Source of the DNA: JARRON01 sp037383845
GTDB taxonomy: Bacteria; Pseudomonadota; Gammaproteobacteria; Steroidobacterales; XN24
Direction: 5' to 3'
Assembly (NCBI GenBank): GCA_037383845.1
Contig: JARRON010000014.1
Coordinates: 1 to 50,089, forward strand
Length of the DNA stretch: 50,089 nt
Position numbers and translations under genes: made by a program. The notes below the pieces were generated by a model. It made no database searches and was not told where the DNA came from. It worked only from the letters and a program-made list of their open reading frames with translations. Position 1 is the stretch's first letter. Each line of letters starts with the position of its first letter. Shown here one piece after another: positions 8,164 to 16,441 of the stretch.

Positions 8164-8616
8164 ATGGAAGTGATTCTGCTGGAGAAGGTTGAGAACCTGG
8201 GCACCATCGGGGACAAGGTCAAGGTCCGCCCCGGCTACGCCCGGAACTATCTGCTGCCCCACGGCAAGGCCGCCCTGGCCACCGAGGCGAACCTGGCCGA
8301 ACTCGAAGCCCGGCGGGCGGAGTTCGAAGCCCGGGAGGCCGAGGCGAGGGCAGAGGCCGAGGCGAGGGCCGAGAAGCTCCGCGACCTGAAGCTCGTGATC
8401 CGGGCCAAATCCGGGCCGGAGGGCAAGCTGTTCGGCTCCATCGGCACGCCGGATATCGCCGATGCGGCCGAAGCTGCGGGCGTGCCCGTTGAGCGCAGCG
8501 AGGTCAGGCTTCCGGACACGGGCCCCCTGCGCACCGTGGGTGAGCACGAAGTGGAAATCCACCTGCACACCGAGGTCAGCCTGCCCATCACCGTGGTGGT
8601 CGAGGGCGAGGAATAG
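8164..8616 (+). CDS. rplI: 50S ribosomal protein L9
   Basis: L9 binds 23S rRNA near L1 and helps maintain reading frame and subunit spacing. The 150 residues match the family (149 in E. coli). The N-terminal rRNA-binding domain reads MEVILLEKVENLGTIGD and VKVRPGYARNYLLPHGKA. A long connecting helix (~40-75) is Glu/Ala/Arg-rich, and the C-terminal domain contains GKLFGSIGTPDIADA and GEHEVEIHLHTEV. The helix is encoded by two near-identical 18-bp units (8335-8352 and 8353-8370, one mismatch), giving the repeat EAEARA. GGAGAAAG precedes the ATG. This is the last gene of the rpsF operon. Confidence 0.98.
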   Translation: MEVILLEKVENLGTIGDKVKVRPGYARNYLLPHGKAALATEANLAELEARRAEFEAREAEARAEAEARAEKLRDLKLVIRAKSGPEGKLFGSIGTPDIADAAEAAGVPVERSEVRLPDTGPLRTVGEHEVEIHLHTEVSLPITVVVEGEE

Positions 8617-8653
8617 GGCGCCGGCAGGCGTTCTCCCTGTGCTAAGGTGACAG

Positions 8654-8670
8654 GCCCCCCGTTTGGGGGC
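8654..8670 (+). terminator. Weak hairpin between rplI and dnaB
   Basis: GCCCCC (8654-8659) pairs with GGGGGC (8665-8670) around CGTTT, followed by TTGTCC. The stem is strong but the T-tract is poor. It may end the rpsF operon only partly, or be a dnaB leader structure, since dnaB begins 20 bases later. Confidence 0.35.
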
Positions 8671-8690
8671 TTGTCCCCGGGATTCTTACG

Positions 8691-10091
8691 TTGGCAGGCA
8701 GTCCAGACCCGGCCGTCCAGGGCCTCGGCACCCTGGCCGAGGCGCTACGCGTACCGCCCCATTCCCTTGAGGCGGAGCAGTCCGTGCTGGGCGGTCTCAT
8801 GCTGGACAATTCCGCCTGGGACCAGGTGGCCGACGTCGTCGGTGCCGACGACTTCTACCGGCGCGACCACCGGCTGATCTTCACCGCCATCTCGGAACTG
8901 GCGGACCGGGGGGAGCCGTCGGACGCGGTCACCGTCTCGGAGCTCCTCACCCGCCGCGGTGAGCTCGAAGACGCCGGCGGACTGCAGTACCTGGGCCAGA
9001 TCGCCCGGGAGACCCCCAGCGCCGCCAACATCCGCGCCTATGCCGGGATCGTCAGGGAGCGGGCCATGCTCCGGGAACTGATCCGGGTGGGCGGGAACAT
9101 GGCCACCAGCGCCTACACGCCGGAAGGCCGGTCGGCGGCGGACCTGGTGGACGAGGCCGAGCGGCAGGTCTTCGAGATCGCGGAACGGGGCCAGCGGGGC
9201 GGGTCGGGCTTCCAGCAGCTCAAGCGGATCCTGGGCGCCACCATCGACAGGCTGGACGAGCTCCAGAAGAACGAGGGAGACGTCACCGGCCTTTCCACCG
9301 GTTTCTCCGACTTCGACAAGATGACCGCCGGCCTGCAGCCCGGCGACCTGGTCATCATCGCGGGCCGGCCGTCCATGGGCAAGACGAGCTTCGCGATGAA
9401 CATCGCGGAGCACGCTGCCATCGCCGAGGAGGCGCCGGTGGCAATCTTCAGCATGGAGATGTCCGCCGAGCAGCTGTCCTTCCGGATGATCTCCTCGCTG
9501 GGCCGGGTGAACCAGGCCAATCTCCGCACCGGCCGGTTCCTGGACGAGGACTGGAGCCGGATCAACTCGGCGGTCTCGGTGATGTCCAAGGCCAAGCTGT
9601 TCATCGACGATACGCCGGCGCTGACCCCCAGCGAGGTGCGGGCGCGGGCCCGGCGGCTCAAGCGGGAGCACGGGCTGGGCCTCATCGTCATCGACTACCT
9701 GCAGCTGATGCGGGTGGCCGGCACCTCCGAGAACCGGGCGACCGAGATCTCCGAGATTTCCCGTTCCCTGAAGGCGCTGGCCAAGGAGCTGCACGTGCCG
9801 GTGGTGACGCTGTCCCAGCTCAACCGTAGCGTGGAACAGCGCACCGACAAGCGGCCGGTGATGTCGGACCTCAGGGAGTCCGGGGCCATCGAGCAGGACG
9901 CCGACCTGATCGCCTTCATCTTCCGCGAAGAGGTCTACAACAAGGACACCCAGCGTCGCGGCATCGCCGACGTCATCGTCGCCAAGCAGCGTAACGGCCC
10001 CATCGGGGACATACACCTGACGTTCCTGGGCGAGTACACCAAGTTCGAGAACTACCTGCCGGACAGCTACGACTCCGGATCTTTCGGGTGA
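8691..10091 (+). CDS. dnaB: Replicative DNA helicase DnaB
   Basis: DnaB is the hexameric 5'-to-3' helicase that unwinds the replication fork and recruits primase. The 466 residues comprise an N-terminal collar domain (~18-120, starting RVPPHSLEAEQSVLGGLML), a linker helix and a RecA-like motor with Walker A GRPSMGKTS (225-233), the Walker B region LIVIDYLQLM and a C-terminal DLRESGAIEQDAD. The start must be TTG at 8691: no ATG or GTG lies between it and the in-frame stop at 8643, and the next internal Met is inside the conserved domain. The gene sits downstream of rplI, as in many gammaproteobacteria. Confidence 0.97.
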   Translation: MAGSPDPAVQGLGTLAEALRVPPHSLEAEQSVLGGLMLDNSAWDQVADVVGADDFYRRDHRLIFTAISELADRGEPSDAVTVSELLTRRGELEDAGGLQYLGQIARETPSAANIRAYAGIVRERAMLRELIRVGGNMATSAYTPEGRSAADLVDEAERQVFEIAERGQRGGSGFQQLKRILGATIDRLDELQKNEGDVTGLSTGFSDFDKMTAGLQPGDLVIIAGRPSMGKTSFAMNIAEHAAIAEEAPVAIFSMEMSAEQLSFRMISSLGRVNQANLRTGRFLDEDWSRINSAVSVMSKAKLFIDDTPALTPSEVRARARRLKREHGLGLIVIDYLQLMRVAGTSENRATEISEISRSLKALAKELHVPVVTLSQLNRSVEQRTDKRPVMSDLRESGAIEQDADLIAFIFREEVYNKDTQRRGIADVIVAKQRNGPIGDIHLTFLGEYTKFENYLPDSYDSGSFG

Positions 10092-10095
10092 GCCG

Positions 10096-11175
10096 GTGGT
10101 AAACCTGGCCGCCAGGGTCACGGTGGACACGGCTGCCCTTAAGCATAACCTGCGAGTCGTGCGGGACCGGGCGCCGGGCGCCCGCGTCATGGCCGTGATC
10201 AAGGCCAATGCCTACGGCCACGGCCTGGTCGCCGCCGCCCGGGCCCTGGCGGACGCCGAGGCGTTTGCCGTGGCCCGGCTCGAGGAGGCGGTTTCGCTCC
10301 GCAATGCCGGGCTGTCGAACCGGATCGTGCTCCTGGAGGGCGTTTTCCACCCGGACCAGCTGCCCAGGGCCAGCGCGCTGGGCCTGGACGTGGTGGTCCA
10401 CTCGCCCGGGCAGCTGGCCATGCTGGAAGCTGCCGACCTGCCTGAGCCCGTAAGCGTGTGGCTGAAGGTGGATACCGGGATGAACCGGCTGGGCGTGCGG
10501 CCGGGCGATGCCGGCGATGCGGTTCGCCGGCTCGCGGCCTGCGCCTCGGTGGCGGCGCCGGTGCGCTTCATGACTCACCTGGCGTGTGCCGACGAACGGG
10601 ACGGCGTCTTCACGGACCGGCAGCTGCAGGTCTTCGATGAGGCGCTGGCCGGGCTGGAGGGGGAGCGCAGCATCGCCAACTCGGCGGGACTGCTCTGGCG
10701 CGCCGACGCCCGCGCCGACTGGGTGCGTCCGGGCATCATGCTCTACGGCGCTTCTCCTTTCTCCGGGGGCGCGGGGCGTGACCTGGGCCTCAAGCCGGTC
10801 ATGCGGCTGGCCAGCAGCGTGATATCCGTGAAGGACGTGCGCGCCGGGGAGCGGGTCGGCTACGGGGGCACCTGGGAGGCGCCGCGGGATGCCCGGATCG
10901 CCATCGCGGCCATCGGATACGGCGACGGCTACACCCGGCATCTGGGCAGCGGGACGCCGGTCATGATCCGGGGCGAGACCCGGCCCCTGGCGGGACGGGT
11001 GTCCATGGACATGATCGCGGTGGACATCACGGACGCGCCGGCCGTCCGCGTCGGCGACGAAGTGGTGCTGTGGGGGGAGGGCATCGCCGTGGAGGAACTT
11101 GCCCGGCGCGCCGGCACCATTCCCTACGAGCTGCTGTGCGGGGTGACCCAGCGGGTGGCGGTCACGGTCGTCTAG
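10096..11175 (+). CDS. alr: Alanine racemase (PLP-dependent)
   Basis: This enzyme interconverts L- and D-alanine for peptidoglycan. The 359-residue protein has the N-terminal TIM barrel with PLP lysine K36 (AVIKANAYGHG), the barrel motif LKVDTGMNRLG, and the C-terminal beta domain with the second catalytic base Tyr256 (RVGYGGTW), plus SMDMIAVDIT. It starts with GTG at 10096, four bases after the dnaB stop, so dnaB and alr are probably co-transcribed. It is convergent with the PP2C gene, with only nine bases between the stops. Confidence 0.97.
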   Translation: MVNLAARVTVDTAALKHNLRVVRDRAPGARVMAVIKANAYGHGLVAAARALADAEAFAVARLEEAVSLRNAGLSNRIVLLEGVFHPDQLPRASALGLDVVVHSPGQLAMLEAADLPEPVSVWLKVDTGMNRLGVRPGDAGDAVRRLAACASVAAPVRFMTHLACADERDGVFTDRQLQVFDEALAGLEGERSIANSAGLLWRADARADWVRPGIMLYGASPFSGGAGRDLGLKPVMRLASSVISVKDVRAGERVGYGGTWEAPRDARIAIAAIGYGDGYTRHLGSGTPVMIRGETRPLAGRVSMDMIAVDITDAPAVRVGDEVVLWGEGIAVEELARRAGTIPYELLCGVTQRVAVTVV

Positions 11176-11184
11176 CCGACGGCT

Positions 11185-12621
11185 TCAGTCCAGGAAGAAC
11201 CCCATCTTCACGCCGGCGACTTCGATGACGTCGTTGTCGTTCAGGGACTGTGCCCGGGGCCCCAGGGGATCGCCGTTGAGGCTGGGAGGACCGGAGGTTT
11301 CGCCGGAGCTCACCATCACGATGTTGTAGCCGTCGGATCGCCGGGTGATGGCGGCGACCTGCATGCCCGGCCGGCCGATGGTGGTCACGGCCTTCTTCAG
11401 TTCGAGCTCGCGACCGGCGAAGACCCCGGTCAGCACCTGCAGCTTGGCGGCGCCGCGCTGGACGTTGGTCCCGGTGTCCTCGACGGCGGCCACGGAGCGG
11501 ATTCTTTCCAGCTCCGAGGCGTCCGGCTGCATCACCATGGTCTTTTCAAACTCGCCCTCGGCGTCGTCCACGCCGGAGTCGATGAACCTGAGCTGGTGGT
11601 GACCGATGGTGACGACGTCACCGTGGGACAGGGCGTGCTTGCGGATCAGTTTCCCGTTGACGTAAGTCCCGTTGGTGCTGTTCAGGTCCTCTAGGAACGA
11701 GTCGTTGAGGATATTGATGACCAGGGAATGGTGGCCGCTGACCGCCGGGCCCCGCGATTCGCTGAAGGATTCCATCACCTGTGCCAGGCAGACCGATATG
11801 TTGTCCCGGCCGCCATTCTGGTTGGCAAGCTCCACGAGCTGCTCACCGGCGGTCTTCAGATTAGCACTAAAGGTACTGAGGGTTAAATGAATATCCTCGT
11901 CCTCGACCATGTCCGACAGGCCGTCCGAGCACAGGACGTAGATATCGTCCTTGCGGGCTGACTCCTCCTGGATCTCGACCTCCACGGAGGATTCCACCCC
12001 CAGCGCCCGCGTCACGTAGTTCCGGTTCGCCGACCGGGAAGCCTCGTCGGCGGAGAAAAAGCCCCGGTCCACGAGCTCCTGCATGAGGGAATGATCCAGG
12101 GTGATCTGCTCGAAGCGGCTCTGTCGGAGCCGGTACACCCGGGAATCGCCGACATGGGCGATGGACACCCGGTTGTCGTGGAACAGGCAGGCCACGATGG
12201 TGGTGCCCATGCCCCGGCACTGGGGATTGTTCTGTGCGGTCTGCCAGATGATCTTGTTGGCCCGGCTGACCGCGTTCCGAAGGACAATGCTCTGGCGCAT
12301 CAGGCCGCTGCTTTCGTCGATCCGGGATCGGCGCTCCGGGTCCAGCCCGGTGTTCACCATGTCAGTAACCGTCTTGATGGCCAGCTCCGACGCGATCTCT
12401 CCGGCGTTGTAGCCGCCCATGCCGTCGGCCAGCACGAAGAGGCCCAGGTCGATATCCACGGCACAGGCGTCTTCGTTGTGTTCTCGGACCCGCCCCGTGT
12501 GGGTGAAGTCGAAGTGCTGAATCTTGCCCTTCAGGCTCATCGGGTTGTTCTGCTCAGCTGCAGGCGGACAGACGATATCGTGGGTGCGCCCTCCGGCACC
12601 GGAATCCGCCAGGTCTGACAT
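11185..12621 (-). CDS. PP2C-type Ser/Thr phosphatase fused to FHA modules
   Basis: The protein is 478 residues from the ATG at 12621; an inner ATG at 12540 (MSLKGKIQHF) is an alternative start. Residues ~35-282 are a PP2C phosphatase with metal-binding motifs REHNEDA (D51), LADGMGG (D66), AHVGDSRVYRL, CSDGLSD (D233) and GGRDN (D273). Residues ~290-346 match an FHA domain from its SxxH strand onward (PAVSGHH, EDLNSTNGTYVNG), but the preceding strands with the Gly-Arg motif are missing. Residues ~392-478 form a second, degenerate FHA with TTIGRPG. The likely role is reversing Ser/Thr phosphorylation signals, with phosphopeptide-binding tails. Whether the truncated FHA can still bind phosphothreonine is doubtful. 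Confidence 0.85.
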   Translation of the reverse strand: MSDLADSGAGGRTHDIVCPPAAEQNNPMSLKGKIQHFDFTHTGRVREHNEDACAVDIDLGLFVLADGMGGYNAGEIASELAIKTVTDMVNTGLDPERRSRIDESSGLMRQSIVLRNAVSRANKIIWQTAQNNPQCRGMGTTIVACLFHDNRVSIAHVGDSRVYRLRQSRFEQITLDHSLMQELVDRGFFSADEASRSANRNYVTRALGVESSVEVEIQEESARKDDIYVLCSDGLSDMVEDEDIHLTLSTFSANLKTAGEQLVELANQNGGRDNISVCLAQVMESFSESRGPAVSGHHSLVINILNDSFLEDLNSTNGTYVNGKLIRKHALSHGDVVTIGHHQLRFIDSGVDDAEGEFEKTMVMQPDASELERIRSVAAVEDTGTNVQRGAAKLQVLTGVFAGRELELKKAVTTIGRPGMQVAAITRRSDGYNIVMVSSGETSGPPSLNGDPLGPRAQSLNDNDVIEVAGVKMGFFLD

Positions 12622-12782
12622 CTCCCCCCGGAACTGCTAACCGGGCTTTCATACAGCCTACCGGGGTGCAGACACAAGTCCGAGGCTTCCGTCACATTCC
12701 TGGCAGGGCTGCCCGGAAGGTCCGCCTTGCCGCCGCAAGGGCCTGCGTGTACCGTGCCGGACCCACGGCTGGCCGGTAGCTC

Positions 12783-14150
12783 ATGGCGAAAACGCGCACC
12801 ATCTACGTCTGTTCCGAATGCGGCGGAACGAGCCCCAAGTGGCAGGGTCAGTGCCCTGACTGCGAGCGCTGGAACACCCTGGAGGAGAGCGTCCAGGAGG
12901 CGCCGGCCGCCGGCGGCCGGCGGGCCTCCCGGGCCGGCGAGGCGCCGCGGCTGGTATCGGAAGTCGAAACCGAGCTCGAGCCGCGCTGGCCCACGGGCAT
13001 CAGCGAGCTGGACCGGGTTCTGGGCGGCGGCCTCGTGCCCGGCTCCGTCACTCTCATCGGCGGTGATCCCGGGATCGGCAAGTCCACCCTGCTGCTCCAG
13101 GCGGCAGCCCGGCTGGCGGCCAGCCTGCCCGCCCTTTACGTCACCGGCGAGGAGTCGTTGAGACAGGTGGGGCTCCGGGCCCGGCGGCTGGGCCTGGACG
13201 CCGGCGAGCTGAAGCTCCTGGCCGAAACCAACGTGGAGCGGATCCTGGGCCAGGCCGGCTCCGTTCGCCCCCGCATCATGGTGGTTGACTCGATCCAGAC
13301 CATCTTCACCGACGCCCTCCAGTCGGCGCCGGGGGCCGTGGCCCAGGTCCGGGAAAGTGCGGCCCGGCTGGTCCGGCATGCCAAGCAGGACGGCCCCGCC
13401 GTCTTCCTGGTGGGCCACGTCACCAAGGAGGGCGCGATCGCCGGCCCGAGAGTGCTGGAGCACATGGTGGACACCGTGCTCTATTTCGAAAGCGATCTCG
13501 GCAGCCGCTTCCGGATCATCCGCGCGGCGAAGAACCGCTTCGGCGCAGCCAACGAGATCGGCGTGTTCGCCATGACGGAGCAGGGCCTGAAAGAGGTCAG
13601 GAATCCCTCTTCGATCTTCCTGTCCGGCCACGGCGAGCCGGTCTCCGGCAGCGTGGTCATGGTGGCCCGCGAGGGCACGCGCCCGCTTCTGGTGGAGGTG
13701 CAGGCCCTGGTGGACGGCAGCCAGGGCGGTCACCCCCGGCGGGTCACCGCCGGGCTGGACCAGAACCGCCTCGCCCTGCTGCTGGCCGTGCTCCATCGTC
13801 ACGCGGGCATCGCCATGTACGACCAGGACGTGTTCGTCAACGTGGTGGGCGGGGTCCGGATCGCCGAGACGGCGGCGGACCTGCCGGTGCTGCTGGCCTC
13901 CCTGGCCAGTCTCAGGGACCGGGCGCTCTCCCGGCGCGTCGTGGCCTTCGGAGAAGTGGGACTGGCCGGCGAGATCCGGCCGGTGCCCTACGGTGAGGAG
14001 CGGCTCCGGGAGGCCGCCAAGCACGGTTTCCGCCGGGCCATCGTGCCGGCCGCCAACGCGCCCCGGACCGATCTGCCCGGAATCGAGGTGGTGGGGGTGC
14101 GGCGACTGTCCGAAGCGGTGGACGCGGCGTTCGGGGAGCCGCCTGACTAG
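12783..14150 (+). CDS. radA: DNA repair/branch-migration ATPase RadA
   Basis: RadA (Sms) promotes branch migration in RecA-mediated recombination. The 455 residues show an N-terminal zinc finger (C10, C13, C24, C27), a RecA-like ATPase with Walker A GGDPGIGKST (93-102), Walker B around IMVVDSIQTI, the signature KNRFG (250-254) and a C-terminal Lon-like domain (GRRL-type end, PGIEVVGVRRLSEAVDAAF). Length and order match the family. The ATG at 12783 begins the canonical AKTRTIYVCSECGG. Convergent with corB with three bases between stops. Confidence 0.97.
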   Translation: MAKTRTIYVCSECGGTSPKWQGQCPDCERWNTLEESVQEAPAAGGRRASRAGEAPRLVSEVETELEPRWPTGISELDRVLGGGLVPGSVTLIGGDPGIGKSTLLLQAAARLAASLPALYVTGEESLRQVGLRARRLGLDAGELKLLAETNVERILGQAGSVRPRIMVVDSIQTIFTDALQSAPGAVAQVRESAARLVRHAKQDGPAVFLVGHVTKEGAIAGPRVLEHMVDTVLYFESDLGSRFRIIRAAKNRFGAANEIGVFAMTEQGLKEVRNPSSIFLSGHGEPVSGSVVMVAREGTRPLLVEVQALVDGSQGGHPRRVTAGLDQNRLALLLAVLHRHAGIAMYDQDVFVNVVGGVRIAETAADLPVLLASLASLRDRALSRRVVAFGEVGLAGEIRPVPYGEERLREAAKHGFRRAIVPAANAPRTDLPGIEVVGVRRLSEAVDAAFGEPPD

Positions 14151-14153
14151 GGA

Positions 14154-15428
14154 TCAGGCGGCGCCGGGCGCCGGGCCGGGCGGGTGCAGCCGGACTGAGC
14201 GCACGCCGTTTTCGCTGGTCTGCAGGATCTCCAGCCGGTATCCCTCCAGGTCCAGACGGGCCCCCGGCTCGGGGATGGTTTCCAGCCTCTCCAGTATCAG
14301 CCCGTTGAGGGTCTTGGGACCGTCCATGGGCAGGCCCCAGCCCATCATGCGGTTCAGCACGCGGACGTTGGCGCCGCCGGTGACCACGAAACTGCCGTCT
14401 TGTTCTGCTTCCACGTCCCGGTACACGTTGGCCGGGTCGGTGGTGAACTCGCCGACGATCTCCTCCAGGATGTCATCCAGTGTGACCAGCCCCTGGACGT
14501 CGCCGTACTCGTCCACCACGAAGCCGACGCGCTGCTTGGCCCGCTGGAAGTTCAGCAGCTGAGTGTGCAGGGGCGTCCCCTCGGGCACGAAATAGGGTTC
14601 CCGCACCAGGTCCTGGAGCATCTGCCGGGTCAGCTCTCCCTCGGCCATACGGCGGACCACGTCCCGCAGGTGGAGCATGCCGAGCACGTCGTCCAGGTCA
14701 CCGCGAAACACGGGCAGCCGGGTGTGCTGGCTGGACGTGATGTCGTCGAGGATGTCGTCCCAGTCGTCCTCCAGGTCCAGTCCCGCCACGTCGTTGCGCG
14801 GCACCATGATGTCGTCGACGGTGACCTCTTGCAGCTCCAGGACGCTGATGAGCATGCGCTTGTCCCGCTTCGGGATCATGGCGCCGGCCTCGGCCACGAC
14901 GGTCCGGAGTTCCTCGTGGGAAAGGGCGTGGCCGGCCACGGTCTCCGGGCGTACGCCGAGGAGCCTGAGCACGCCGTTGGCCATCAGGTTGACGACCCAC
15001 ACGACAGGGTAGGTGAGCTTCAGCAGCGGGTAGTAGACCAGGGAGGCGGGCAGGGCCACCCGCTCCGGGTGCAGGGCGGCGAGGGTCTTGGGGGCGACCT
15101 CGGCAAAGATCAGGATGACCAGGGTCAGGATGCCCGCACCGGCGGCAATGGCGCCTTCTCCCCCGAGTCGCAGGGCGATGACCGTAACCAGCGACGAGGC
15201 GAAGATGTTGACGAAGTTGTTGCCCAGCAGGATCAGGCCGATGAGCCGGTCGGGCCGCTTCAGCAGGCTCTCGGCGAGCCGGGCGGAGCGCTGCCCCTGC
15301 CGGGCCAGGTGACGGAGCCGATAGCGGTTGATGCTCATCAGCGCCGTCTCGGTGCCGGAGAAGAACGCCGAGAGCAGGAGCAGCAGGGCGAGCAGCAGAA
15401 ACAGGCTGCTTAACGGAACTTCAGTCAA
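14154..15428 (-). CDS. corB: CNNM/CorB-type DUF21-CBS membrane protein
   Basis: This is a HlyC/CorC-family protein implicated in Mg2+/Co2+ transport. The 424 residues include a DUF21 transmembrane domain (~5-170; first segment FLLLALLLLLSAFFSGTETA, then GNNFVNIFASSLVTVIAL), a CBS pair (~190-315, with VTVDDIMVPRND and VGFVVDEYGDVQGLVTLDDI) and a C-terminal CorC_HlyC domain (~330-415). It starts with TTG at 15428; no ATG or GTG precedes it in a sensible position. It lies next to the CcsA-like gene, an order seen beside ffh in many gammaproteobacteria. The CorB name is by family; the transported ion is not shown. Confidence 0.88.
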   Translation of the reverse strand: MTEVPLSSLFLLLALLLLLSAFFSGTETALMSINRYRLRHLARQGQRSARLAESLLKRPDRLIGLILLGNNFVNIFASSLVTVIALRLGGEGAIAAGAGILTLVILIFAEVAPKTLAALHPERVALPASLVYYPLLKLTYPVVWVVNLMANGVLRLLGVRPETVAGHALSHEELRTVVAEAGAMIPKRDKRMLISVLELQEVTVDDIMVPRNDVAGLDLEDDWDDILDDITSSQHTRLPVFRGDLDDVLGMLHLRDVVRRMAEGELTRQMLQDLVREPYFVPEGTPLHTQLLNFQRAKQRVGFVVDEYGDVQGLVTLDDILEEIVGEFTTDPANVYRDVEAEQDGSFVVTGGANVRVLNRMMGWGLPMDGPKTLNGLILERLETIPEPGARLDLEGYRLEILQTSENGVRSVRLHPPGPAPGAA

Positions 15429-15489
15429 CGGCGGGGAAATCCCCCTGGCATTCCGGATTCGGCAGTGTTCCCCCGGGGAAGCCCGGGTG

Positions 15490-16311
15490 TCAACTTCCGG
15501 CCAGCATCCACTGTTTGCCCAGGATGAACTCCAGCACGATGCGGCTGCCGAAATAGGCCAGGGCGAGAAGCCCGTAGCCGGCCAGTGCCCAGTGGACCGC
15601 CTGGCGGCCGCGCCAGCCCAGGAAATGCCGCCCGGCCAGGAGCACGGCGAAGACGCACCACGCCACGATGGACAGCACGGACTTGTGGACCAGGTGCTGG
15701 GCGAAGATGTCCTCCACGAACATCAGGCCGCTGAAAAGCGCGAGCGTGAGCAGCGCGAAGCCGGCTGTGATGGCGGTGAACAACGCGTTCTCGAGGGATT
15801 CCAGCGGCGGCAGGATGCGTGTCCACCCGAAAAGCTGCCGCTGTCTCAGGGTCCGGTCCCGGAGCAGGAACAGGATCGCCAGGGCGGCGCCCAGGCTGAG
15901 CAGGCTGTAGGCCAGCACGGAGATCACCACGTGCGCGTGGATGCCCCAGCTCAGGGTCTCCTGCCGGGGCGCGACCTGCTCCGGCACCAGCCCGGCCAGG
16001 GCGGCAATGCCGGCCACGGGCAGGACCACGGCGGCGAGCCCGCGGAACCGGGGCTTGAGGGCGCCCAGCAGGGCGAATAGCCCGAGCAGCCAGCCCACCA
16101 GGGAGACCACGCCGCCGATGGGAAGCTGGGGCCCCGCGCGGTCCGAGACCAGCCCGCCCAGGCTGATGGAATGAATGGCGAGTCCTGCCGCCCCGAGCAG
16201 GAGCGCGGGTCCAAGGCCGTGGTCGCTCTCCTCCGGGCCGTCGGCCAGCTGCCGCTTGAGCAAAAGCAGGCCGGCTGCCAGGTAACAGGCGAGCGCGACG
16301 ATGGCGTACAT
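15490..16311 (-). CDS. CcsA/YpjD-like cytochrome c assembly family membrane protein
   Basis: This 273-residue integral membrane protein has about eight segments. The pattern LSWGIHAHVVISVLAYSLLS (~120-140) and the late histidines in AQHLVHKSVLSIVAWCVF resemble the CcsA/ResC haem-handling fold. In gammaproteobacteria this ypjD-type homologue lies divergent from ffh, exactly as here. Whether it handles haem is not established: the tryptophan-rich WWD motif of true CcsA/CcmF is not evident. The start ATG at 16311 is 130 bases from the ffh start. Likely co-transcribed with corB. Confidence 0.82.
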   Translation of the reverse strand: MYAIVALACYLAAGLLLLKRQLADGPEESDHGLGPALLLGAAGLAIHSISLGGLVSDRAGPQLPIGGVVSLVGWLLGLFALLGALKPRFRGLAAVVLPVAGIAALAGLVPEQVAPRQETLSWGIHAHVVISVLAYSLLSLGAALAILFLLRDRTLRQRQLFGWTRILPPLESLENALFTAITAGFALLTLALFSGLMFVEDIFAQHLVHKSVLSIVAWCVFAVLLAGRHFLGWRGRQAVHWALAGYGLLALAYFGSRIVLEFILGKQWMLAGS

Positions 16312-16391
16312 GTGATGCGCTTTCCCGGGAGGTCGTAGGGAGACAGGATTGTCTCATAACGGGACTGTGGCGAAGCAACCCTTCCCACGGG

Positions 16392-16402
16392 TTTATAATT
16401 TG
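16392..16402 (+). promoter_or_regulatory. -10 element for ffh (TATAAT)
   Basis: A perfect TATAAT occupies 16394-16399, inside TTTATAATTTG. No good -35 is seen 16-18 bases upstream. The ffh ATG is 42 bases downstream. The same 11-mer is present upstream of putA. Confidence 0.5.
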
Positions 16403-16441
16403 CCGCCCGGAACGATCCACCAGCAGGTTTCCCCCACCACC

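Noticed and set aside
16349..16441. N-terminal extension of Ffh by 31 residues
   Set aside because: Ffh universally begins near MFENL(S/T)DRL, and the extension spans the likely -10 element.
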